Position numbers and translations under genes: made by a program. Under the pieces are notes generated by a model that was not told where the DNA came from, made no database searches, and saw only the letters and a program-made list of their open reading frames with translations. From Sphingopyxis italica (GTDB lineage Bacteria; Pseudomonadota; Alphaproteobacteria; Sphingomonadales; Sphingomonadaceae): DNA of 64,000 nt. Below are positions 52,190 through 60,838 of this stretch, in pieces (position 1 is the first letter of the stretch; every line of letters begins with the position of its first letter). Location of the stretch: positions 715,969 to 779,968 of the forward strand of contig NZ_JAATIT010000001.1 in NCBI RefSeq assembly GCF_011926545.1. Reading direction: 5' to 3'.

Positions 52190-53428
52190 TCAGGGCGCCG
52201 GAGTGCGGTTCGCAATCGCATCCTCGATCAGATCCTGCATGACCTGCTCGAGCTCGACGCCCTTGCGGTCGCCTCCGCTCGATATTTCGGTCGCGATCAG
52301 GGCATAATAGCCGGTCTCGCGATCGATCCAGCCGGTCCAGCCATAGGCGCCGGGCGAAGAGTTGATCTTCGACGTCGCGCACGCCGAGGGCGTGTCGCAT
52401 TCGACGAAGGAGCCGAGCGCATATTCCCAGTTCACTGTGCTCGCCGGAACGAAAACACGCGGCAGTCCGATCGTGCGCGGCTGCGTGAAGGCCGTCATGT
52501 TGGTGATGAAGCTGCCGCCGAGGAACGCGCGCAGCAGTTTCGCATAGTCGCGCGGCGTGGAGAAGGCGCCGCCGGCCACCCACGGATTGGTTGGGACGGT
52601 CGCGGGGGGGTGGGGATCGTACCACGTGGTGCTTGACATCCCGAGCGGGATGGTGACGTGCTGCGCAAACAGTTCGTGGAAGTTCCGCTCGCGTGCTGGC
52701 GACGTTCCTGGTTCTATGCTTGTATCCTTGGCCTCCAAATACGCCCCTGCGACCTGAATGCCGTGAGGACCGTAGCTATATTGAGCACCAGGCGCATTGC
52801 CCGGGCGCAGGATGTCGTAGCGCAGGTCGTGGATGCTCTTGGCGCAGTTATAGAGACCAAAAGTCGGGAGAAGCTGGCAGCCGCCGACGAGCGGGCTCGC
52901 ATTAAAGCCCGATGTCATCGACAGCGTATGCTTGAGTTTGACATCCTTCTTCGTTCCGCTCGTCGTCCAGAAGGCGAGTGGTGGCCGCATCGGATCGTCG
53001 AGCGTGGCAATGCCCGCCTGCACCATGCGCATGCCGAGCGCGCCAGCAAACCATTTGGAAGCCGAGGCGAGCGGTGTCACCCGGTCGATGCCAAAACTGC
53101 CCTTGTCGAATTCGAAAAGATAAGTGGGATCGGACGCGTTCCCGACAATGAAATAGCCACTAGCGACTTCGGTGTCAGCGACGATCGCGGCCTTCAGCGC
53201 TGTCCAGTCATAGGTGTAACCGCCGACGGTCGTTGTGAGGCTTGCGGTCGCGAGCGCCGACGCAGCGGATGCCGTCGCCTTGGCGGCGGACGGCGCGGGT
53301 GGCAGTTGGACCATCGGACGCGTTTCGCCGCCGTCGCTGCTCCCGAAGCCACTTTGCGCCGCAAAAACCGCTACGCCGACCAATGCGGCGCCGGCGGCAA
53401 GCCATATCGATTTCCGTCGTCCAGACAT
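52190..53428 (-). CDS. Exported serine hydrolase, beta-lactamase/penicillin-binding-protein fold
   Basis: A 412-residue protein with an N-terminal membrane/signal segment (SIWLAAGAALVGVAVFA), an Ala/Ser-rich linker, and a class C beta-lactamase-like domain. The SxxK motif is Ser122-Ala-Ser-Lys125 (ASASKW), and a YSYGPHG segment supplies the Tyr motif. Four or more Cys residues fit a periplasmic location. Such enzymes are often esterases. It is one of three hydrolases in the 52-60 kb island. Confidence 0.85.
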   Translation of the reverse strand: MSGRRKSIWLAAGAALVGVAVFAAQSGFGSSDGGETRPMVQLPPAPSAAKATASAASALATASLTTTVGGYTYDWTALKAAIVADTEVASGYFIVGNASDPTYLFEFDKGSFGIDRVTPLASASKWFAGALGMRMVQAGIATLDDPMRPPLAFWTTSGTKKDVKLKHTLSMTSGFNASPLVGGCQLLPTFGLYNCAKSIHDLRYDILRPGNAPGAQYSYGPHGIQVAGAYLEAKDTSIEPGTSPARERNFHELFAQHVTIPLGMSSTTWYDPHPPATVPTNPWVAGGAFSTPRDYAKLLRAFLGGSFITNMTAFTQPRTIGLPRVFVPASTVNWEYALGSFVECDTPSACATSKINSSPGAYGWTGWIDRETGYYALIATEISSGGDRKGVELEQVMQDLIEDAIANRTPAP

Positions 53429-53487
53429 TTTATCTCTCCCAGCTTCGTTGCACGTTTCGAAACGGTGGGCCTGTTTGGCCGAGCGGG

Positions 53488-55035
53488 CTAAGGCCTGGGT
53501 TGGCCTGCCGCGAAATGGATTTTCAGCAGGTGGTCGAGTTGCGCCTTGCGAAAACCGGCGACGACGGCTGACCGGGGCGCGAGATGTGCGAGACGGTCGT
53601 CAGTCGGCTGGTACCGGGGCCAGTCAGGCACCAGCGCGCAGTCGGGTACGCCATTCTTCGCGAAAGCGACCCAGCAGGCGGACACGCCTTCGCCGAAGCG
53701 GCGATCCTCGTCGTCGACGGGGCCGGCGAGCGAAGCGAAATAGCCCAGCGTCCCGAAAATATAGGGAATTTCGGAGCCATGCCCGGCGCCCTTCGCCCGA
53801 TCGCGGCGCGCTGCTGCAACATAGTCGAAATGATAGAGGTAGGACGGCGCGCCGGCGGACGTCCGCGCCGCGAGCCATCGCGACGGTGCGACGAACCAGG
53901 CGTCGCCCAGAATTTGGCGGGCCAGTTCGTCATCGGCGAGCCCGGTGCCATAGGCGGCGCGGCCCGCCGCCTGGTCGGGCCCGAGATAGGTGAGCGCGGC
54001 CGCCGGCGGCACGCCCATGGCGAGGATTACGCTGGCTTCGTTGCTGTTAGCGCCGACGAGGAGCGGCACGTCGATCGGCTCACTGCGCGCAAAAACGCGC
54101 CATGGCGCTTCGCGCACCAGCTCGCCGTCGAGAATGGGGCCGACCATCGCGCCCGGCGTCCGGACATCGCCGGCCGCGACGAGCGCGTCGGCCGAAAGCG
54201 CCCGGAGCGCGTCGATCGTCGCCGAAGGCGGCGCGCCGGCGCGAGCCGCCAATGCCGTGCCTAGCGCTTCCTGCTCGATAAGCGGGCGCGGGTCGAGTAG
54301 GCCGACGCCCGACTGTACGATGGCGCGCGCGAACAGGCCCTTGGCTTCGGAGTGGGCGAGGATCGTCGTCACGCCGATTGCCCCCGCGGACTCGCCGAAC
54401 AAAGTGACCTTCCCCGGATCGCCACCAAAGGCTGCGATATTTTTCTGGACCCAGCGAAGGGCGGCCATCTGGTCCATGAGGCCATAATTGGCGAGCGCCT
54501 CGCGACGCGGCTTGGCTGCGCTCAGAGCCGGGTGGGCAAAATAGCCGAGTGCGCCGAGCCGGTAGTTGATCGTGACAAGAATGACCCCTTGCCTTGCGAA
54601 GGCTGTACCGTCGAAAGCCGGGAACGTACCCGACCCGATGACATGCGCACCGCCATGGATCCAGACCATGACGGGAAGTTTCCGCGCGCCGGCCGGGCGC
54701 CAGATATTGAGCTGTAGGCAGTCTTCGGATTGATCATCCGCTACTCCACCGGCGACGAGCGCAGGCCGCACCATCTGCGGGCAAGCGGGTCCGAACTTCG
54801 CGGCATTGCGAATACCCGCCCAGCGCGGCGGAGCCTGCGGCGCGCGCCAGCGGAGCGCGCCTACGGGAGGCGCAGCGAAGGGAATATCGAAAAAACGCTC
54901 GACTCCTGCCTCTGCAGCGCCCGTTAGTCGCCCCTGCGCCAGCGTCGCTTGCGGAGGGGCAACCGCCGCCGCGGCGGATGCTGAAGCGAGCAGCGTCGCG
55001 GCTCCAGCACATGCTGCCATGACCCATTGCCGCAT
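53488..55035 (-). CDS. Type B carboxylesterase, secreted
   Basis: A 515-residue carboxylesterase/lipase-family enzyme with a clear signal peptide (VMAACAGAATLLASASAAAA). It has an HGGA oxyanion hole (127-130), nucleophile Ser216 (FGESAGA), an acidic residue in NSNEAS and His in GHGSEIPY. EDCLQLNIW is the second signature of the family. It probably hydrolyses an ester in the periplasm before or after transport by the TonB receptor encoded upstream. Confidence 0.92.
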   Translation of the reverse strand: MRQWVMAACAGAATLLASASAAAAVAPPQATLAQGRLTGAAEAGVERFFDIPFAAPPVGALRWRAPQAPPRWAGIRNAAKFGPACPQMVRPALVAGGVADDQSEDCLQLNIWRPAGARKLPVMVWIHGGAHVIGSGTFPAFDGTAFARQGVILVTINYRLGALGYFAHPALSAAKPRREALANYGLMDQMAALRWVQKNIAAFGGDPGKVTLFGESAGAIGVTTILAHSEAKGLFARAIVQSGVGLLDPRPLIEQEALGTALAARAGAPPSATIDALRALSADALVAAGDVRTPGAMVGPILDGELVREAPWRVFARSEPIDVPLLVGANSNEASVILAMGVPPAAALTYLGPDQAAGRAAYGTGLADDELARQILGDAWFVAPSRWLAARTSAGAPSYLYHFDYVAAARRDRAKGAGHGSEIPYIFGTLGYFASLAGPVDDEDRRFGEGVSACWVAFAKNGVPDCALVPDWPRYQPTDDRLAHLAPRSAVVAGFRKAQLDHLLKIHFAAGQPRP

Positions 55036-55090
55036 TTCGCCGTCCCTTTCGTCTCGGCTGGCGGCCGCAGGCCGCGGGCAAGCATATCCC

Positions 55091-57328
55091 CTAGAAAGAA
55101 ATGCGGCCCTCGACGCCTATCACCCGGGGTTGGCTGTAACGGTTGATCGTCGGCGCCTGGGCAACATAGTAGAGCTTGTCGAAGAGGTTGTTCGCGAAGG
55201 CGCTCACATTGACCTTTCCGAAGTCGACGCCGATGCGAAGATTGACGAGGACATAATTGTCGAGGTCGACCGACGTTGCGGTCAGCTCCTGCTTGCCACC
55301 CCATTGTCCGCTGACAAGCACATTGCTCGTCAAGGCAACGTCGCCGGTGACCGGATAGCGAAGATTGAGGTTCGCCGAGGCGAGCCAGTCGGGAACCTGC
55401 GCGAGATCGAGACCGTCGTATCGGCCCGTCTTGACCTTGCCGCCCTGCCGCGAGCCGCTGAGCGCGAGGCGGCCGTCGCCTTCTCCAAGGTCGAATCCGT
55501 GGCTATATTCTGCCTCGATACCCCAGCTCTTCGCATTACCGGCATTAGTGAGATAGGCGACCGCGGCGACCGGGCAGGCCGCGTTGGTCAGCGCGCATCC
55601 ATCGTCGACCTGCGCGATCAGATCCTTGAGCTCGGTATAATATCCCGCGATTGCGAAATAGCCGCGCCGCACCGGGCTGCCCTTGATGCCGACCTCATAG
55701 GAGGTGCTGCTTTCGTTGCCGAACAGTACCTGTACCGGGCTCGGAGCGCGGGGATCGGACAGGCGCGTGTTGAAACCGCCGGCGCGGTAGCTGCTGCCGA
55801 CCTTGCCATAGGCGAGAATATTTGGAGTAAGTTTGTACGAAAGCGTCGCATTGTAGGAGAGATTGTCGGCGCTGATGTTGTCGTCGATAATCCGCGATGA
55901 CCCGCCTGTTGGCAGGCCTGTCGCGAGATCATAGAGCCGCGCGCTGATGCTCCGGCTGTCGCGTGTATAGCGGAGCTCGCCGGTCAAGTTGAGGCTGTCG
56001 GTGATATCGAAACCGAGCGAACCATAAGCCGCATAGCTTTCGAAATGGAGCCGGGCGGGGGCGATGTTGCCCGGAGAAGGATTGGCAAGCGTCGGCGTGC
56101 GCGTCGTCGTCACGGAGAAATCGCTGTCGAGCAGCAGCATCTCGGCGCCCACGAGCCAGGTCAGACGGTCGCTCGCGCCCGTCACATGGATGTCCTGCGA
56201 GAAATTGTCGGTGGTGTCGACGACATAGGAGGCGCCGCTCGGGTCGAGCGGGGTTAGCGCCCCGATCTGACCTGCAGCGCGCGCGCGCGCAAGTTCGGCC
56301 GGGCTCACCGCGTCATTGTCAAGGTCATATTCCGAGTGGCGCTTGCGAAAGGATGTTGTCGAGGTGAGGTCGGCGCCGCCCAAGTCCACGCGGATAATCG
56401 CCTGCAGTCCATCGACATCCTGGCTGGCACGGGGCGCCGTGTTCCAGGGATAGCGGAAGCGATCCTGGGTATATCCCCCCGGGAAGCCTGGCGTGCCGGC
56501 GGGGATGGAAATCTGATAATGAACCGCCGGGGTCGTCAGCCGCTGGGTCTCGGCCATGATGATCGCGTCGACGGGTCCGCGTTTGAGACGGATCTGGCCG
56601 CGCAGACCATGACCCTTCTGTTGGTCGAAATAGACGTCGTTGTCCGGATTGTAGAAGAAGCCCTTGTCCTGCTCGACGAGATCGCCGCTGAGACGGATCG
56701 CAAGACCTTCGGCAAGCGGAACATTGATCGCGCCTTGCGTCTGGAAGCTGTTATTCTCGAAGCCGTAGCGCGCACTCGCCCAGCCTGAGAGATCGAATTC
56801 GGGCTCGGCCGAAATGATATTGATCGCGCCGCCGACCGCGTTGCGGCCATAGAGTGCGCCCTGTGTCCCCCGCAGCACCTCGACCCGGCCGATATCGAGG
56901 AGATCGAGGCGGGTGAAGTTTCGCCCGCCCACGGGACCACCGGCGATATAGGCACCGTTGCGATACAGGCCGACGCTGGGATCGCCATTGGTCGCGCGCG
57001 CGGTCGACGAGGCGCGGATCGAAATCTCGGAAGTGATCGATGAGCTGAGATTGTTGAACCTGACGCTCGGCTGGTCTGCTAGCAATTCGCCGCTGCCGCT
57101 TGCGCCGCCGCGATCGGTGAGTGAGGTGATATCGATGACAGAAGCGGCTGTAGGAACGTCGGCGAGCCGCTCCTCGCGGCGCCGCGCCGTCACGACGATC
57201 GCGCCGTCATCGTTCGCTTCCGCCGCGTCCGGAAGAGCTTCGGGCGGTCTGTCTTGCGCGAAAGCAGGCGGAGCGACGGCTACCCAAATTGCGGCCGTGC
57301 AGAAAAGAAGGTTCGCCCTGCGTCCCAT
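55091..57328 (-). CDS. TonB-dependent outer-membrane receptor (third)
   Basis: A 745-residue receptor with signal peptide (ANLLFCTAAIWVAVAPPAFA), TonB-box-like GAIVVTARRREERLADV, plug motifs VEVLRGTQGALYGRNAVGG, and a barrel ending in VEGRISF. It is less similar to the other two receptors than they are to each other. GGAG is seven nt before ATG 57328. A perfect palindrome ATTATCGATAAT lies 30 nt upstream and recurs upstream of the gntR gene, implying GntR control. Confidence 0.92.
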   Translation of the reverse strand: MGRRANLLFCTAAIWVAVAPPAFAQDRPPEALPDAAEANDDGAIVVTARRREERLADVPTAASVIDITSLTDRGGASGSGELLADQPSVRFNNLSSSITSEISIRASSTARATNGDPSVGLYRNGAYIAGGPVGGRNFTRLDLLDIGRVEVLRGTQGALYGRNAVGGAINIISAEPEFDLSGWASARYGFENNSFQTQGAINVPLAEGLAIRLSGDLVEQDKGFFYNPDNDVYFDQQKGHGLRGQIRLKRGPVDAIIMAETQRLTTPAVHYQISIPAGTPGFPGGYTQDRFRYPWNTAPRASQDVDGLQAIIRVDLGGADLTSTTSFRKRHSEYDLDNDAVSPAELARARAAGQIGALTPLDPSGASYVVDTTDNFSQDIHVTGASDRLTWLVGAEMLLLDSDFSVTTTRTPTLANPSPGNIAPARLHFESYAAYGSLGFDITDSLNLTGELRYTRDSRSISARLYDLATGLPTGGSSRIIDDNISADNLSYNATLSYKLTPNILAYGKVGSSYRAGGFNTRLSDPRAPSPVQVLFGNESSTSYEVGIKGSPVRRGYFAIAGYYTELKDLIAQVDDGCALTNAACPVAAVAYLTNAGNAKSWGIEAEYSHGFDLGEGDGRLALSGSRQGGKVKTGRYDGLDLAQVPDWLASANLNLRYPVTGDVALTSNVLVSGQWGGKQELTATSVDLDNYVLVNLRIGVDFGKVNVSAFANNLFDKLYYVAQAPTINRYSQPRVIGVEGRISF

Positions 57329-57358
57329 GGTCACTCTCCCCATTTTGTTATCGCAATT

Positions 57359-57370
57359 ATTATCGATAAT
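57359..57370. promoter_or_regulatory. ATTATCGATAAT palindrome, probable GntR operator (TonB receptor)
   Basis: A perfect 12-nt palindrome in the gap between the M28-like gene and the TonB receptor. It is identical to 59561-59572, with four more matching bases (AATT) on the left. Confidence 0.65.
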
Positions 57371-57435
57371 TTTGTGCAGAAAACGCGAGCGAGTCAAGCC
57401 GGAAAGCGCAATGTCATTGCACGTGGGTCACGGGT

Positions 57436-58740
57436 TTAGGAGACGACGGCGCTCAGCAGGTCGCGGACGCCCCGCGCCGTAGCGGCAAGCGGGTCAGGTG
57501 TGACGGTAGATAAATCGTCGGTCACAGCGTGGTGATGACGGTGTGCGCCAAAGATGCCAGCATGACGTGTGTAGCCGGCCTTTATCACTTCCGAGAGTTC
57601 GCCCGCTGTGCCTTCCGCCGAAGGATAGGCCATTTCCAACCCTGGCTGGCCTTTGAATATCTCGCGCGCACGCGCAACGAATTCGGGCGATGTCATGAGA
57701 AAACGATAGGGATCGGCACTCGGCAGCGGCAGCAAGCGCCCCGGCATTTCCTGATAGTCACGTGCTGCGGCATTGGCGCCGAGATGCAACCAGAAAGCCG
57801 TCTCGCTGGGGGCTGGACCAAACTTGTCGGCGATATGGCTCGCACCGAGATTCTCATATTCATGCCCGCTGTTGCACAGAAAGAGCAGGCTGTGCTGGGG
57901 AAACGCTCGGGGCATCCAGTCGGCGAGCGCGAGCCACATCGCGATGCCCGGCCCCCGCTCGCCGGCGCAATCGGTCCAGCCTGAACGCGGCGTCGAGACG
58001 ACGAGCCAAGGGCGGCCGGAGCGAACGAGTCGCCCGATTATATTCTGAGCTGCCCGAGCCCCACCGCGCCCGCGCAGCGCTAATTTCGCCGCGGCACCGT
58101 GGCGCGCGGCTTCAATCACCGGGGCGGCGAGTCGCGGCGCGAGCAAGGCAAGTGGCTTTTCCGATACGGGATGACCGGCCGGGACATTGAGGAGCAAGGC
58201 CTCGCCCGTCGGCCCGGTCGTAATGAGAATGACCCCGCTCGCACCGCGCGCAAGCGCATCGGCGAGCGGCTCGCGCGCTGCACGATCTACGAGGCTCGAC
58301 CAGCGGCGGAAAGGCAGGCGCACTACGGCGATCGCGCCGTCGAGGCGTTCAGGAATTTCTGCGAGGCGCAGCGGCGCAGCGAGTCCAGCCTCGCCGGTTT
58401 CGATGGCGAGCGGTTGTGCGACGAGCGGTATCGTGATGTCGCCGAGCCTGAGGTCGCAGCGCGAGGCCTCGAACCAAGGCACGTCAAACGTCTGGCGTTC
58501 GACTTCGAATCCGGCACTGGACAGCCGCTTCGCTGTCCAGTCGGCGGTCCAACGATCGCCCTCGCCGCCCGACTGCTTGTTGCCGGCCTCGGTATAGCTT
58601 TGGACGTCGGTGAAGAGGCGTTCGGAGCCGAACATGGTCAAATCCCGAGATACAGCGGCAGCGGAGTTAACCTGCAATGCGATCGGCGCCGCGAGGCCCG
58701 CCTTAAGCAACGTGCGGCGGTCGGTCGGGAGGCGGCTCAT
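57436..58740 (-). CDS. Tat-exported M28-like peptidase with altered metal site
   Basis: A 434-residue protein with a Tat signal (DRRTLLKAGLAAPIAL) and the overall layout of M28 aminopeptidases, including an inserted PA-like domain. Usual metal motifs are changed: the GAHxD site reads STPRSGW and the ANDNASG site reads CAGERGPG, while GHEYENLGAS retains the Glu pair region and HHAVTDD retains the last His. It may have lost peptidase activity or use another chemistry. It overlaps gntR by ATGA. Confidence 0.75.
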   Translation of the reverse strand: MSRLPTDRRTLLKAGLAAPIALQVNSAAAVSRDLTMFGSERLFTDVQSYTEAGNKQSGGEGDRWTADWTAKRLSSAGFEVERQTFDVPWFEASRCDLRLGDITIPLVAQPLAIETGEAGLAAPLRLAEIPERLDGAIAVVRLPFRRWSSLVDRAAREPLADALARGASGVILITTGPTGEALLLNVPAGHPVSEKPLALLAPRLAAPVIEAARHGAAAKLALRGRGGARAAQNIIGRLVRSGRPWLVVSTPRSGWTDCAGERGPGIAMWLALADWMPRAFPQHSLLFLCNSGHEYENLGASHIADKFGPAPSETAFWLHLGANAAARDYQEMPGRLLPLPSADPYRFLMTSPEFVARAREIFKGQPGLEMAYPSAEGTAGELSEVIKAGYTRHAGIFGAHRHHHAVTDDLSTVTPDPLAATARGVRDLLSAVVS

Positions 58741-59477
58741 GTCACTTTTGCGCGGCGGCGGCTGGGCTTAGTCTTTGCGTGCCGGGCCTTATATTCCTCG
58801 AGTGCGCGCCCGAAACTATTCTGAGTAACGCCGATCAGATCGCGCGCCACCGCATCGGCGGCATCGCCATCGCGCGTGACGATATGGCGGCAAAGCGCGT
58901 CGTAGAGGATGGCCGATCGCTTCGCGGCGTCATTGCCATGCGTCTCGATATAGCTGTCGGTATAGACATTGTGCTGCCAGCGCGCGAGCAGCGCGACCCG
59001 GTCGAGGAGCTCCAGCGCGAGCGGCGCATTGCTCCGCTTGGCGATGAAGCGGCCGATGCGGTTCGAGACTTTGATATGCTCGAACGTATTTTCGGTGCGC
59101 TGGGTGACATCCTTATATTCGACCAGACGGTGCATCAGTTCGCGCCCGTCGCGATCCGTCATCTCGACCGCAGCCAGGCGGCAAACTACACCGAACAGGG
59201 ATTTCCACAGCTCATAGACCTCGTTCGCGGCATGCTCGTCGATATCGATCACATAGGTTCCGCGCCACGGGACCACCTTCACGAGACCGATCCGCGCAAG
59301 ATGACGGAATGCTTCGCGCACGGGCGCATGGCTCACCCCGAAGCGCGCGGCGATTTCGCGCTCGCGCAGCCACGATCCCGGCTGGATGCGCCATTCGACG
59401 ATGTCGTCAGTCAAGAGACGCGCAATGACGCGGTCTTGAGTCGGTGCACTGTCGTCTTCGGTCTTCGTCGCGCCCAT
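58737..59477 (-). CDS. GntR-family transcriptional regulator (FadR/FCD type)
   Basis: A 246-residue regulator with an N-terminal winged helix (ITT-like WRIQPGSWLREREIAARFGVSH then APVREAFRHLARIGLV) and a C-terminal all-helical FCD-type ligand domain with metal-binding histidines likely. The ATG at 59477 follows GGAGAGAA. It is co-transcribed with the M28-like gene and divergent from the hydrolase at 59611. The palindrome ATTATCGATAAT between them, and again before the TonB receptor, is the probable binding site. Confidence 0.9.
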   Translation of the reverse strand: MGATKTEDDSAPTQDRVIARLLTDDIVEWRIQPGSWLREREIAARFGVSHAPVREAFRHLARIGLVKVVPWRGTYVIDIDEHAANEVYELWKSLFGVVCRLAAVEMTDRDGRELMHRLVEYKDVTQRTENTFEHIKVSNRIGRFIAKRSNAPLALELLDRVALLARWQHNVYTDSYIETHGNDAAKRSAILYDALCRHIVTRDGDAADAVARDLIGVTQNSFGRALEEYKARHAKTKPSRRRAKVT

Positions 59478-59560
59478 TTCTCTCCGTTCGGCTTTCCCTG
59501 CTACCGGCACCATCCTAATCGGACAGTGCACGCGAGCAATCGATGATTGCGAATGAAATT

Positions 59561-59572
59561 ATTATCGATAAT
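59561..59572. promoter_or_regulatory. ATTATCGATAAT palindrome between gntR and hydrolase genes
   Basis: Second perfect copy of the 12-nt palindrome, in the 133-nt divergent gap. Shared 16-nt core AATTATTATCGATAAT with the copy at 57.36 kb. Confidence 0.65.
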
Positions 59573-59610
59573 ATCGAGAATGACAAGCACCAGAAAATGG
59601 GAGTCGGAAC

Positions 59611-60624
59611 TTGAAGCGCACCATCCTCTTTTTCGCAGCAGCCGTTGCGGCACAGCCGGCCACGGCAGGCGAACCCGCTCCTCTTCCCGGCTGTGCCGCG
59701 GCGATCGCCTATTCCGAGGCAAACTCTGGCGTGGCGCTGCTGATCCTTGAGGATGGCGAGGTTCGATGCCGTTCTGCAGATATTGCGACACCGCAGGAAC
59801 TCTGGTCGGGCACCAAGAGTCTTGTCGGGCTGATGGCGGCGGCGGCCGTACAGGACGGGCTTTTGACGCTCGACGAGCGGGCATCAGAGACGCTCGCTGA
59901 GTGGAAGGGCGACGCCGAAAAGGAACAGATCACGCTTCGCCAACTGCTGTCGATGACAGGTGGTCAGGCCTCAACCGTCGGGAGACCCCAAGGGTATTTG
60001 GACTCGGTCAAGGCACCGCTCGCGGCGGCACCGGGCGGGAAATTCCAGTATGGCCCTGCTCCGATGCAAGTCGTCGGCGAAATCATGCGCCGAAAGCTCG
60101 TCGCCAAAGGCGAGGACGGCAACCCTCGCCATTATATCGAGCGTCGCATTCTAATGCCGCTAGGCGTAACGGTCGGCGATTGGCGCAGCGGCCCCGATGG
60201 CGCACCGCTCATGCCGCAGGGCCTAGTGCTGGCCGCATCCGAGTGGGCGAAGATCGGCGAGTTCGTCCGCGGGGGCGGAAAGCTCGAAGGCAGGCCACTT
60301 GTCGACGAAGCGACATTCGGCGAGATGTTCCAGGGTAGCCAGGTCAATCCTGCCTACGGTCTCACTTGGTGGCTACCCCGTAGCACGCCGGCTGTCGATA
60401 TTGTTACTCGGTCCACCGATATCACCAGTCATGCCGCCGAACTACCGGCGGATATGGTCGTCGCCGCCGGCGCGGGCGATCAACGCCTCTATATCATTCC
60501 GTCGCTTCGGCTTACGATCGTGAGGCAGGCGAAACTCGACATTGCCGCCTTAGCGGCGGGGAAAAAAGGTGATTGGTCCGATTGGCGGTTCCTGTCGCTG
60601 TTGCTGAAACCAGCGAGTGAATAA
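59611..60624 (+). CDS. Serine hydrolase, beta-lactamase fold, secreted
   Basis: A 337-residue protein with signal peptide (TILFFAAAVAAQPATAG) and a class C-like hydrolase domain: Ser66-Gly-Thr-Lys69 (LWSGTKSL) is the SxxK motif and FQYGPAPM the Tyr motif. The start codon is TTG, with GGAG seven nt upstream and no closer ATG. It is divergent from gntR and shares the palindrome, so it belongs to the same regulon as the TonB receptor. It is distantly related to the hydrolase at 52190. Confidence 0.85.
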   Translation: MKRTILFFAAAVAAQPATAGEPAPLPGCAAAIAYSEANSGVALLILEDGEVRCRSADIATPQELWSGTKSLVGLMAAAAVQDGLLTLDERASETLAEWKGDAEKEQITLRQLLSMTGGQASTVGRPQGYLDSVKAPLAAAPGGKFQYGPAPMQVVGEIMRRKLVAKGEDGNPRHYIERRILMPLGVTVGDWRSGPDGAPLMPQGLVLAASEWAKIGEFVRGGGKLEGRPLVDEATFGEMFQGSQVNPAYGLTWWLPRSTPAVDIVTRSTDITSHAAELPADMVVAAGAGDQRLYIIPSLRLTIVRQAKLDIAALAAGKKGDWSDWRFLSLLLKPASE

Positions 60625-60838
60625 TTTGAAACGCGGGCGAGAACATCTCGGGGGCGATCGAACCTAAGCCGTGCCGCTGCAATATGATCATTGAGAATTG
60701 CTGGCTGAATGCAATCGCGGCCCGTGGAGTTTGCCCATGGGCCAGCATGATGACGGTCATTGACAGCCAGCGCGGCGATCGGAACCGAGAGGCGGAACCG
60801 TGCGCGCGACGGCGCAGTGGGGCGAAGAAGGATGCAGC

